Shown: positions 45,404 to 56,224 of the stretch, one piece after another | How the letters are laid out: every line of letters starts with the position of its first letter | Position numbering within the stretch: the stretch's first letter is position 1 | NCBI GenBank assembly: GCA_950097015.1 | Contig: CATNEN010000038.1 | Coordinates: forward strand, 33,008,501-33,072,500 | Length of the DNA stretch: 64,000 nt | Reading direction: 5' to 3' | Source of the DNA: Macrostomum hystrix | Taxonomy: Eukaryota > Platyhelminthes > Macrostomidae | Notes under the pieces: generated by a model | Databases searched by the model: none | What the model was told of the DNA's origin: nothing | The model's input: only the letters and a program-made list of their open reading frames with translations | Position numbers and translations under genes: made by a program

Positions 45404-48191
45404 ATGAGAATAACAAATGTTAATGTCTATAGGGCTGATCTGCCGCTGCTAAACGAGAGCTACAATTGGTCCGACGGAAAATCAGTTCGCGTACTGGACG
45501 CAACGGTTGTTGAATTGGTCACCGACTCCGGCATTCGCGGCTACGGCGAGTGCTGCCCTCTGGGGCCAAACTATCTGCCAAGCTATGCCAACGGATTGAG
45601 AACAGGTCTGGCCGAACTCAGGCCCTGTCTCATTGGCCTGGATCCACTGGACATCGATGTGGTCAATCGGAAGATGGACTATGAATTGAAGGCAGGTGAA
45701 ATTGCAGATACCATGTGGAACTTTAAGCACCTGTTAGACATGAGCTACTAGCACCTGTTAGACATGAGCTACTAGCACCTGTTGGACACGAGCAAATAGC
45801 ACCTGTTAGACAAGAGCTACTAGCACCTGTTAGACATGAGCTACTAGCACCTGTTAGACATGAGCTACTAGCACCTGTTAGACATGAGCAAATAGCACCT
45901 GTTAGACATGAGCTACTAGCACCTGTTAGACATGAGCTACTAGCACCTGTTAGACATGAGCTACTAGCACCTGTTGGACACGAGCAAATAGCACCTGTTA
46001 GACATGAGCTACTAGCACCTGTTAGACATGAGCTACTAGCACCTGTTAGACATGAGCTACTAGCACCTGTTAGACATGAGCAAATAGCACCTGTTAGACA
46101 TGAGCTACTAGCACCTGTTAGACATGAGCTACTAGCACCTGTTAGACATGAGCAAATAGCACCTGTTAGACATGAGCAAATAGTACCTGTTAGACATGAG
46201 CAAATAGCACCTGTTAGACATGAGCAAATAGCACCTGTTAGACATGAGCAAATAGCACCTGTTAGACATGAGCTACTAGCAACTGTTAGACATGAGCAAA
46301 TAGCACCTGTTAGACATGAGCAAATAGTACCTGTTAGACATGAGCAAATAGCACCTGTTAGACATGAGCAAATAGTACCTGTTAGACATGAGCAAATAGC
46401 ACCTGTTAGACATGAGCTACTAGCACCTGTTAGACATGAGCTACTAGCAACTGTTAGACATGAGCTACTAGCACCTGTTAGACATGAGCTACTAGCACCT
46501 GTTAGACATGAGCTACTAGCACCTGTTAGACATGAGCTACTAGCACCTGTTAGACATGAGCAAATAGCACCTGCTAGACATGAGCTACTAGCACCTGTTA
46601 GACATGAGCTAATAGCACCTGTTAGACATGAGCAGCTAGTACCTGTTAGATACTTAAGTCCATACCTAAAGATCAATATGTGAGTACTGAGCTCTTGCTC
46701 GCCATGCAAATAATGATAGGGCCATCCCTACGTGAAGTCCCCAGTGGACATGGCACTCTGGGACATACTCGGCAAGTTCGCCAAGCTGCCAGTCTGCACT
46801 CTGCTTGGCGGCCGCTACGGTGACAGCGTGCCACTGTACCGTCCAATCAGTCAGGGCAGCCCAGAGGAGATGGTCGAGCGGGTGCGTCATTACCGAGCTA
46901 CCCGCGGCTATCGGCGCTTCCAGCTCAAAGTTGGCGGCGCCGACGAGGCGTTGGACGCTGCCAGAATTCGAGCTGTTCGAGCGTCACTCAGAGATGACGA
47001 ACTGCTGGTGGCAGATGCCAACACAGGCGAGGCTTATTGGGGTTGCAGTCTATGGCAATAATTCAGGAGGGTAGCTTTCCGGGGTGCAGTCTATGGCAAT
47101 AACACTATTCAGGAGGGTAGCTTTTTGGGGTGCAGTCTATGGCAATAACACCACTCGGGAGGGCAGCTTTCTGGGGTGCAGCCTATGGCAATGACACCAC
47201 TCGGGAGGGCAGCTTTCTGGGGTGCAGTCTATGGCAATAACACCACTCTGGAGGGCAGCTTTCTGGGGTGCAGCCTATGGTACTAACACAAATTGGAACA
47301 ATACCCTGGGTAGCTAAATGGGGTGTAGTCTATGGTAAAAACCTTATTCGGGAGGGTTAGCTACGAGTAACTGGGATGCAGTCGATGGAAATGATACGAT
47401 TGAAAAGAATAGCTAAATTTGGTTCAGTCTATGGTAATAAAACCATTTTTAGGGTAGCTAAGTGGGTAGTAGTCTATGTTAAAAACAACACTCGGGAGTG
47501 TAGCTAACTAGGGTGCAGTCTATGGCAACAACATCCGTTCGGAAGGACGGCCCATAGCGTGGGTGCAGTCGAGATAATAAAGCCTTTAGAAGTATAGCTA
47601 ATTATAGTGCAATGAAGATCAATAAAACCAAAAAAAACTGAAACAGTAAAAGCAACGAAATGCAACTAAACACTGCCATTTGCAGGCTGGCTGCCTCACC
47701 AGGCTATCCGGGTTTGCCAGTCGGTCTCCGACCTGAACGTCTACATCGAGCAGCCTTGCGCCACCATGGACCAGTGCCGTCAGGTTCGCGAGGCCAGCGC
47801 TTGCGGCCTACCGTTCATCTTAGACGAGAGTGTCGACTCACTCGACAGCCTTTTGTCTCTGCGCGGCTCGGCCGATTGTGTCAATATCAAAATTAGCAAA
47901 GCTGGCGGCCTCACTAAGGCTAGGCAGATGCGTGACCTTGCCGTGCACCTGGGCCTGGCAATGATTATTGAAGACTGCTGGGGCAGCGACTTTGTCACAG
48001 CCGCTATCGCGCACTTGGCTCACAGTACACCTGAGAAGCATCGGTTAATGAGCGCCGATTTTAATATTTATCACCCGGTACGCACTGGACATCTTCATAA
48101 GCCGCTGTCCAATGACCAGGGCGGTATGGCAGCTCCGGATGGCCCAGGACTTGGCGTTGAGCCCAATTTTAACGCTCTGGTCAAGGTGTGA
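45404..48191 (+). CDS. Enolase-superfamily enzyme, cis-3-hydroxy-L-proline dehydratase-like, three exons
   Basis: Exons 45404-45691, 46720-47026 and 47686-48191 give 366 residues, the usual length of mandelate-racemase/muconate-lactonizing enzymes. The N-terminal capping domain begins MRITNVNVYRADLPL. The barrel has FQLKVGG (K166; the first Lys of the usual KxK is Gln), VADANTGW (D195), YIEQPC (E220), ILDES (D245), NIKISKAGG (K267) and IIEDCWGSD. D195, E220 and D245 are the expected Mg2+ ligands; K166 and K267 the likely acid/base pair. The pattern resembles cis-3-hydroxy-L-proline dehydratase, which forms pyrroline-2-carboxylate; substrate is inference. To keep the barrel intact both introns must start with GC (AAG|GCAGGT and CAG|GCGAGG) and end with AG. 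GT alternatives break the frame (intron 1) or insert seven residues in a core loop (intron 2). Both introns are filled with minisatellites. A TATA-like box is about 115 bp upstream. The family is mainly bacterial. Confidence 0.85.
45692..46719 (+). repeat. Enolase-family intron 1, 24-bp CACCTGTTAGACATGAGC minisatellite
   Basis: About 38 copies of a 24-bp unit (cacctgttagacatgagcta then ctag, or caaatag) start about 40 bp after the donor and end about 70 bp before the acceptor. The core cacctgttagaca is shared with ZNFX1 introns 9 and 10. The reverse strand stays open as a SSCLTGA-period frame, an artefact of the 24-bp period. Confidence 0.96.
47027..47685 (+). repeat. Enolase-family intron 2, about 46-bp minisatellite
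   Basis: Nine or ten copies, increasingly diverged to the right, of a unit with ggggtgcagtctatggcaat, aacaccactcgggagg and gcagctttct. The final 130 bp before the acceptor tttgcag is single-copy. Confidence 0.9.
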
Positions 48192-48199
48192 ACTGCGGA

Positions 48200-49130
48200 T
48201 GAGGAGAGAGTAGGGAGAGAGTAGAGAGATAGTAGAGAGAGAATAGGAAGAGAGTAGGGAGAGAGAAGGGAGAGATTAGGGAGAGAGTAGGAAGAGAGTA
48301 GGGAGAGAGAAGGGAGAGATTAGGGAGAGAGTAGGAAGAGAGTAGGGAGAGAGAAGGGAGAGATTAGGGAGAGAGTAGGAAGAGAGTAGGGACAGATTAG
48401 GGAGAGAGTAGGGAGAGAGTAGAGAGATAGTAGAGAGAGAATAGGAAGAGAGTAGGGAGAGAGAAGGGAGAGATTAGGGAGAGAGTAGGAAGAGAGTAGG
48501 GACAGATTAGGGAGAGATTAGGGAGAGAGTAGAGAGAGAGAGTAGAGAGAGAATAGGAAGAGAGTAGGGAGAGAGTAGAGAGATAGTAGAGAGAGAATAG
48601 GAAGAGAGTAAGGAGAGAGAAGGGAGAGATTAGGGAGAGAGTAGGAAGAGAGTAGGGACAGATTAGGGAGAGAGTAGGGAGAGAGTAGAGAGATAGTAGA
48701 GAGAGAATAGGAAGAGACTGGGAAAGAGAAGGGAGAGATTAGGGAGAGAGTAGGAAGAGAGTAGGGACAGATTAGGGAGAGAGTAGGGAGAAAGTAGAGA
48801 GATAGTAGAGAGAGAATAGGAAGAGAGTAGGGAGAGAGAAGGGAGAGATTAGGGAGAGAGTAGGAAGAGAGTAGGGACAGATTAGGGAGAGAGTAGGGAG
48901 AAAGTAGAGAGAGAGTAGAGAGAGAATAGGAAGAGAGTAGGGAGAGAGAAGGGAGAGATTAGGGAGAGAGTAGAGAGAGAGTAGAGAGAGAATAGGAAGA
49001 GAGTAGGGAGAGATAAGGGAGAGATTAGGGAGAGAGTAGAGAGAGATAGGCAGAAGGTAGGGAGAAAAAGAGGAGATATTAGGGAGAGAGTAGGGAGAGA
49101 GTAGGGAGAGAGTAGGGAGAGAGTAGGGAA
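48200..49130. repeat. GAGAGAGTAGG purine-rich repeat after enolase-family gene
   Basis: Short units (gggagagagtag, ggaagagagtag, gagagatagtag) start within about 20 nt of the stop codon and run 930 bp, with a higher-order period of roughly 120 bp. Probably 3' UTR plus flank. Confidence 0.93.
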
Positions 49131-49534
49131 CAAAGCATCGAATCTAATTTCTGGTTAGTATTTTGATTCTTTTTAAGTTGTGCTCTCTTCAATTTGGTTT
49201 TTTATGAACTATTCTCAATATTCAGTCAATCTAAAACTTATCAAAACTAATTTCTGTATTGATCTTTTACACAAAAAATTAACTGATAAACAGTTTTAAT
49301 TTTGCTTAATAACTAATAGTTGGTTTCGACATTTCAAAACTGCAAAAACAAGTTCCACCTGTTCTACTTAAAGTACGGTAAGAAAGTGCAGCAGCATGAA
49401 ATGCTAAAAAATGGTAAAAAATGATTAGGTTTACTCTTAGATCATTTCTAAGAAACTTATAATTTTCATTTTCATGCTTTATATTTGTATTTAGCTCAGA
49501 ATTACATATAAGTACTTCGAAGTACATTAAGCTC
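49131..49534. other. AT-rich single-copy spacer
   Basis: No coding, RNA or repeat feature was recognised. Confidence 0.5.
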
Positions 49535-50435
49535 GTCCATATTGGAATTCCCAAATTATCGGCATATTAGAATTCACAAATTATCGTTCATATTGGAATT
49601 ACCAAATTATCGTTCATATTGGAATTCCCAAGTTATCGTACATATTGGAATTCCCAAATTATCGTTCATATTGGAATTCCCAAGTTATCGTACATATTGG
49701 AATTCCCAAGTTATCGTTCATATTGGAATTCCCAAGTTTATCGTACATATTGGAATTCCCAAATTATCGTTCATATTGGAATTCCCAAGTTATCGTACAT
49801 ATTGGAATTCCCAAGTTATCGTTCATATTGGAATTCCCAAGTTTATCGTACGAGCTACTCGTACATATTGGAATTCCCACATTATCGTTCATATTGGAAT
49901 TCCCAAATTATCGTACATATTGGAATTCCCAAGTTATCGTACATATTGGAATTCCCAAATTATCGTACATATTGGAATTCCCAAGTTATCGTACATATTG
50001 GAATTCCCAAATTATCGTACATATTGGAATTCCCAAGTTTATCGTACGAGCTACTCGTACATATTGGAATTCCCACATTATCGTTCATATTGGAATTCCC
50101 AAATTATCGTACATATTGGAATTCCCAAGTTATCGTACATATTGGAATTCCCAAATTATCGTTCATATTGGAATTCCCAAGTTATCGTACATATTGGAAT
50201 TCCCAAATTATCGTACATATTGGAATTCCCAAGTTATCGTACATATTGGAATTCCCAAATTATCGTTCATATTGGAATTCCCAAGTTTATCGTACGAGCT
50301 ACTCGTACATATTGGAATTCCCAAATTATCGTACATATTGGAATTCCCACATTATCGTACATATTGGAATTCCCAAATTATCGTACATATTGGAATTCCC
50401 AAGTTTATCGTACATATTGGAATTCCCAAGTTATA
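49535..50435. repeat. 26-bp GGAATTCCCAA minisatellite with EcoRI-site units
   Basis: About 34 copies of a 26-bp unit (attggaattcccaagttatc then gtacat or gttcat), each with GAATTC. Three copies carry an extended segment, tcgtacgagctactcgtac, starting at about 49846, 50042 and 50290. All three forward frames stay open because the 26-bp unit has no stop codon on that strand. Confidence 0.96.
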
Positions 50436-50885
50436 AACATTCAGGCACAAATTTTTCGCTAGACTTAAATACTAAAAGTACGAATACTTTCTATCATTAG
50501 TTGAATTCGCTAACAAGTTAACCTGGTGTATCCATGTCAGTCATGAATAAGAAATCAACGGTTTAAAAGAAATCTAAAAAAAACAATTCGTTCTAAACTG
50601 GCACGGCTATATTAAAGTGCAGATCAGCACACAGAAAAAGTTATCGCTTTGATAAAATAAATTACTTTCGTCAGGATTGGGGTTCATTAAGTCAAGTGTT
50701 TCCCCCCCTTAGCTGCTGATGGCACTAAATAAATTGCCATATATTAAGCTAATAAGCCGGATTACCTACAGCAGCTTTGACCTATCGACTTTGATGGTCG
50801 ATTAATCAAAAACTTCAATTAGTTTAACACACTTTGGCTACTAGACTGAAACCCTAATTTTGCTGAATAATTTAGCGACACTTAG
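50436..50885. other. Single-copy spacer
   Basis: AT-rich; no feature was recognised apart from an AATAAA-like ataaaataaa near 50655. Confidence 0.45.
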
Positions 50886-51410
50886 ACTCTGACACCCTGG
50901 CACGCTAAAACCCTGACACACTAGTTGACACACAGGCACTCTGAAATCCTGACACATCCTGACACCCTGAACACACCCTGACTATGACACCCTGAAATCT
51001 GACACCCTGACACTCTGACACTCTGACACCCTGACACTCTGACACCCTGACACTCTGACACCCTGACACTCTGACACCCTGACACTCTGACACCCTGACA
51101 CTCTGACACCCTGACACTCTGACACCCTGACACTCTGACACCCTGACACTCTGACACCCTGACACTCTGACACCCTGACACTCTGACACTCTGACACTCT
51201 GACACCCTGACACTTTGACACCCTGACACTCTGACACCCTGACACTCTGACACCCTGACACTCTGACACCCTGACACTCTGACACCCTTACGCTCTGACA
51301 CCCTGACACTCTGACACCCTGACACTCTGACACCCTGACACCTTGACATCCTGACACCCTGACACCTTGACATCCTGACACCCTGACAAACTTAGACTCT
51401 GACACTCTGA
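50886..51410. repeat. 8/16-bp GACACCCTGACACTCT repeat
   Basis: Alternating 8-bp units gacaccct and gacactct. The motif ctgacaccct also occurs in the 53.9-55.5 kb array. Confidence 0.95.
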
Positions 51411-51960
51411 GGCGCCTTTATCCTCACCCTGGCGTCCTCATGCTGGCGTTTGAAGTGCTTATAAATTTATGTTTTAGTTAGTCAAAGCTTTTAAATTTAA
51501 CTTTTCATGCATATCTTGAGGGACAGACATTTCAGCGTTCAGCTTTCAATCTGTTTATTATTGTTCAGAATTTTTGCCGCTTCCAGCCTTATCAGTCCTG
51601 TGGGCTTTAAGACTTTTCTTTGTTCAGAAAGTAGAAGAAAAAGGAACAATTTTCGGTCTTCTTCGGATAAGCCGTTTTTTTCCTCTCTCTCCCTGCTGTG
51701 CAAACAGCTAATCCAACAGCAGGCACACCAGCAATCTTTAAGCGGCCCCGGCCCCTTGAGAAGCTAATCCGCAAAACAGAAAGAAAAGTTGATTTCAAAG
51801 CAAAAAGTAGACAGACTCGACTCAATTCGTCTTCATAGAATAAGTGCAGCTCGTGAAAACTTCTCTACTTTTTGAGTCACAACCATCGAAAGTAGAAAAA
51901 TATATTCGATTGGCTCAATGGCATACCCACTGTGTGGTATAAGTTGACGATTGAAAACGG
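51411..51960. other. Single-copy spacer
   Basis: Short overlapping reading frames on both strands (51507-51767 and 51825-51607) match no family I recognise and have no splice context; left unannotated. Confidence 0.4.
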
Positions 51961-51964
51961 AAGG

Positions 51965-53280
51965 TGATAAGACACCGGGAGGCAGGGACAGAGGGAGAGA
52001 GGGAGGGAGAGAGGGAGGGAGGGAGAGAGGGAGGGAGGGAGAGAGGGAGGGAGTGAGGGAGGGAGAGAGGGAGGTAGAGAGGGAGGGAGGGAGAGAGGGA
52101 GGGAGTGAGGGAGGGAGAGAGGGAGGTAGAGAGGGAGGGAGGGAGAGAGGGAGGGAGGGAGAGAGGGAGGTAGAGAGGGAGGGAGGGAGAGAGGGAGGGA
52201 GAGAGGGAGGGAGGGAGAGAGGGAGGGAGAGAGGGAGGGAGGGAGAGAGGGAGGGAGGGAGAGAGGGAGGGAGTGAGGGAGGGAGAGAGGGAGGTAGAGA
52301 GGGAGGGAGGGAGAGAGGGAGGGAGTGAGGGAGGGAGAGAGGGAGGTAGAGAGGGAGGGAGGGAGAGAGGGAGGGAGGGAGAGAGGGAGGTAGAGAGGGA
52401 GGGAGGGAGAGAGGGAGGGAGAGAGGGAGGGAGGGAGAGAGGGAGGGAGAGAGGGAGGGAGGGAGGGAGAGACAGGGAGGGACAGGGAGACAGGGAGAGA
52501 CAGGGAGAGACTGGGAGAGACAGGGAGAGACAGGGAGAGAGGGAGAGAGGGAGAGACAGGGAGAGACAGGGAGAGAGGGAGAGAGGGAGAGACAGGGAGA
52601 GATGGAGCGACAGGGAGAGACGGGGAGAGAGGGAGAGACAGGGAGAGACAGGGAGAAATGGAGAGACAGGGAGAGACGGGGAGAAAGGGAGAGACAGGGA
52701 GAGAGGGAGAGACAGGGAGAGAGGGAGAGACAGGGAGAGAGGGAGAGACAGGGAGGGACAGGGAGACAGGGAGAGACAGGGAGAGAGGGAGAGAGGGAGA
52801 GACAGGGAGAGAGGGAGAGACAGGGAGAGACAGGGAGACAGGGAGAGAGGGAGAGAGGGAGAGAGGGAGAGTCAGGGAGAGACAGGGAGAGACAGGGAGA
52901 GAGGGAGAGAGGGAGAGACAGGGAGAGAGGGAGAGACAGGGAGAGAGGGAGAGACAGGGAGAGACAGGGAGACAGGGAGAGAGGGAGAGAGGGAGAGAGG
53001 GAGAGACAGGGAGAGAGGGAGAGACAGGGAGAGAGGGAGAGAGGGAGAGAGGGAGAGAGGGAGAGTCAGGGAGAGACAGGGAGAGACAGGGAGAGAGGGA
53101 GAGAGGGAGAGACAGGGAGAGAGGGAGAGACAGGGAGAGAGGGAGAGACAGGGAGAGACAGGGAGACAGGGAGAGAGGGAGAGAGGGAGAGAGGGAGAGT
53201 CAGGGAGAGACAGGGAGAGACAGGGAGAGAGGGAGAGAGGGAGACAGGGAGAGAGGGAGACACAGGGAGGGAGAGAGCAA
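51965..53280. repeat. 1.3-kb near-pure purine tract (GAGAGGGAGGGAGG, then GAGACAGG)
   Basis: The left half is gagagggagggagg units, the right half gagacaggga and gagagggaga units. Within the left half a block of about 300 bp recurs (the order of gtgagg and ggtagag variants at 52040-52240 is repeated at 52270-52460). The Arg/Glu/Gly frames are artefacts. Confidence 0.95.
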
Positions 53281-53890
53281 GAGAAGTAGGAGACATGAAG
53301 AATAGATAGGTATTTATAGTTTTTATTTATCAAGCAGGGTAAAGCAGCTCGAGTTGATAAAGAGCTAGGGTCTGCAATATCAAGGCAAGGTGAGTAGAAA
53401 TGGCTGATTAGATTACCCAGTCATAAAACTGTCTGCCTATAAATTGTTATTTAACCGGTATTTTGTCTAGTTCAGACTTAAAATCGAATAGAATCTCTCA
53501 AAAGCTGCAGTTGGGTCTGAGGCAGCCCCACAAAGCTGTTAAATAGGTTGTTTATGACACTGGACAACAGCCTAGATGACTAACTCAATTGCCAGCAAAC
53601 TAGAGCTAACCATGGCATCCATCATTGTCGAGAATTTTCTATCCAACTTGTTCAACTCTACATCTCGAAAATAGCAGCTGATGCCTGTTCAAAGCTTTGA
53701 GCAGTGCCAATTTATTAACCTGAGCAGCTTGTCACGATTTTTTTCTCCGAGTTGACAGGGACTAAAAGATTTTGAGCCCACGGGAAGCAGATAAAGCAAG
53801 ACTGTCACAGCGATAAATTCGTAGTTATGACGTCATGAGGAGTGCGCTTTTCATTTGGATGTCAGGCCTGTTTCAAGTAAATTATTGACC
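53281..53890. other. Single-copy spacer
   Basis: No gene or RNA feature was recognised. Confidence 0.45.
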
Positions 53891-53899
53891 CGCATCTGA

Positions 53900-55525
53900 T
53901 GGAACCCTGAGACCTGATATCCTACTCCTGACACCCTACTCCTGCTATCCTACTCCTGACACCCTACTCCTGATATCCTAGTCCTGACACCCTACTCCTG
54001 ATATCCTACTCCTGACACCCTACTCCTGATATCCTACTCCTGACACCCTACTCCTGATATCCTACTCCTGACACCCTACTCCTGATATCCTAATCCTGAC
54101 ACCCTACTCCTGATATCCTACTCCTGACACCCTACTCCTGATATCCTACTCCTGACACCCTACTCCTGATATCCTAATCCTGACACCCTACTCCTGACAC
54201 CCTACTCCTGCTATCCTACTCCTGACACCCTACTCCTGATATCCTACTCCTGACACCCTACTCCTGATATCCTAATCCTGACACCCTACTCCTGATATCC
54301 TAATCCTGACACCCTACTCCTGACACCCTACTCCTGACACCCTACTCCTGATACACAACTCCTGACACCCTACTCCTGACACCCTACTCCTGATATCCTA
54401 ATCCTGACACCCTACTCCTGACACCCTACTCCTGACACCCTACTCCTGAAACACAACTCCTGACACCCTACTCCTGACACCCTACTCCTGACACCCTACT
54501 CCTGACACCCTACTCCTGATACCCTACTCCTGACACCCTACTCCTGACACCCTACTCCTGATACACTACTCCTGACACCCTACTCCTGACACCCTACTCC
54601 TGAAACACAACTCCTGACACCCTACTCCTGACACCCTACTCCTGACACCCTACTCCTGATACCCTACTCCTGACACCCTACTCCTGACACCCTACTCCTG
54701 ATATCCTAATCCTGACACCCTACTCCTGATATCCTACTCCTGACACCCTACTCCTGATATCCTACTCCTGACACCCTACTCCTGATATCCTACTCCTGAC
54801 ACCCTACTCCTGATATCCTACTCCTGACACCCTACTCCTGATATCCTACTCCTGACACCCTACTCCTGATACACAACTCCTGAAACACAACTCCTGACAC
54901 CCTACTCCTGATACACTACTCCTGACACCCTACTCCTGACACCCTACTCCTGAAACACAACTCCTGACACCCTACTCCTGACACCCTACTCCTGACACCC
55001 TACTCCTGATACCCTACTCCTGACACCCTACTCCTGACACCCTACTCCTGATATCCTAATCCTGACACCCTACTCCTGATATCCTACTCCTGACACCCTA
55101 CTCCTGATATCCTACTCCTGACACCCTACTCCTGATATCCTACTCCTGACACCCTACTCCTGATATCCTAATCCTGACACCCTACTCCTGATATCCTAAT
55201 CCTGACACCCTACTCCTGATATCCTACTCCTGACACCCTACTCCTGACACCCTACTCCTGACACCCTACTCCTGACACCCTACTCCTGAAACACAACTCC
55301 TGACACCCTACTCCTGATACACAACTCCTGACACCCTACTCCTGATACCCTCGGTACTCCTGACACACAACTCCTGATACCCTCCCTACTCCTGACACCC
55401 TACTCCTGACACCCTACTCGTGACACCCTACTCGAGACACCCTACTCCTGACACCCTACTCCTGACACCCTACTCGAGACACCCTACTCCTGACACCCTA
55501 CTCCTGATACACAACTCCTGAATCT
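53900..55525. repeat. 14-bp CTCCTGACACCCTA minisatellite
   Basis: Over 110 copies of a 14-bp unit alternating with ctcctgatatccta and ctcctgaaacacaa variants. A multi-unit block near 54470-54720 reappears near 54900-55070. Confidence 0.96.
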
Positions 55526-55970
55526 ATCAAGTTATCTATCTATCAAACTTAAGCACCAGTCCATGCAGTTTTGTTTTCGAAAGCGTGCTGTAGGCTTTTT
55601 GTTTTAATTTAGCGAATTTTTTGCCATTGAAATTTTACACAATGTGGCCTTTAAATTTGATGAAAAACATAAGACTTGGGCTACCTTCATTATTCTCACT
55701 TTTTTGTCGTTTCTCTTTATTGTTAATTTTAACGCATTTCCGTGAATAGGTGGGATTATGGGGGCACCACAATCTTTTCACATTTCGCTTGTCAACAGAA
55801 TATGGCGCCACAATGAAAACTTGCTATTGAAATTGAAATTCTTAGAATCACCTGAATTTTCCAAATAATAGCGTTGCATTGAAGAAAACAGTTAAAAACA
55901 GTTACAAAAACAATAACAGACTTTCTCAAAGTCAACAGATGCCTGAAAATAAGATAAATGAAAATATTTA
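55526..55970. other. AT-rich single-copy spacer
   Basis: No feature was recognised. Confidence 0.45.
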
Positions 55971-56224
55971 TAGGGGAGTAGAGTGACAGGGGAGTAGGGT
56001 GACAGGGGAGTAGAGTGATAGGGGAGTAGGGTGACAGGGGAGTAGTGTGATAGGGGAGTAGGGTGACAGGGGAGTAGGGTGACAGGGGAGTAAAGTGACA
56101 GAGGAGTAGGGTGATAGGGGAGTAGGGTGACAGGGGAGTAGAGTGATAGGGGAGTAGGGTGACAGGGGAGTAGGGTGACAGGGGAGTAGGGTGACAGAGG
56201 AGTAGGGTGATAGGGGAGTAGGGT
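55971..56224. repeat. 16-bp GGGGAGTAGGGTGACA repeat
   Basis: About 15 copies; it passes directly into the 33-bp array through agtagggtggctgaggattt. Confidence 0.94.

Noticed and set aside
45698-45705. GT donor for enolase-family intron 1 (GCAG|GTGAAA)
   Set aside because: Joining it to the only usable acceptor (ends 46719) shifts the frame and destroys GHPYVKSPVDMALWD; the GC donor six bases earlier keeps it.
45723-46709. 328-codon minus-strand frame with SSCLTGA repeats
   Set aside because: It is the antisense of the 24-bp intronic array of the enolase-family gene, kept open because 24 is a multiple of three.
49542-50500. Three parallel frames of 260-306 codons with Ile/Tyr/Trp repeats
   Set aside because: Same 26-bp repeat read in three frames; not a protein gene.
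51507-51767. 86-codon frame with a hydrophobic start
   Set aside because: No recognised family, no supporting promoter or splice context, and a competing frame on the other strand.
51951-53333. Glu/Arg/Gly-rich frames (plus) and Ser/Leu/Pro-rich frames (minus)
   Set aside because: Translation artefacts of the polypurine tract.
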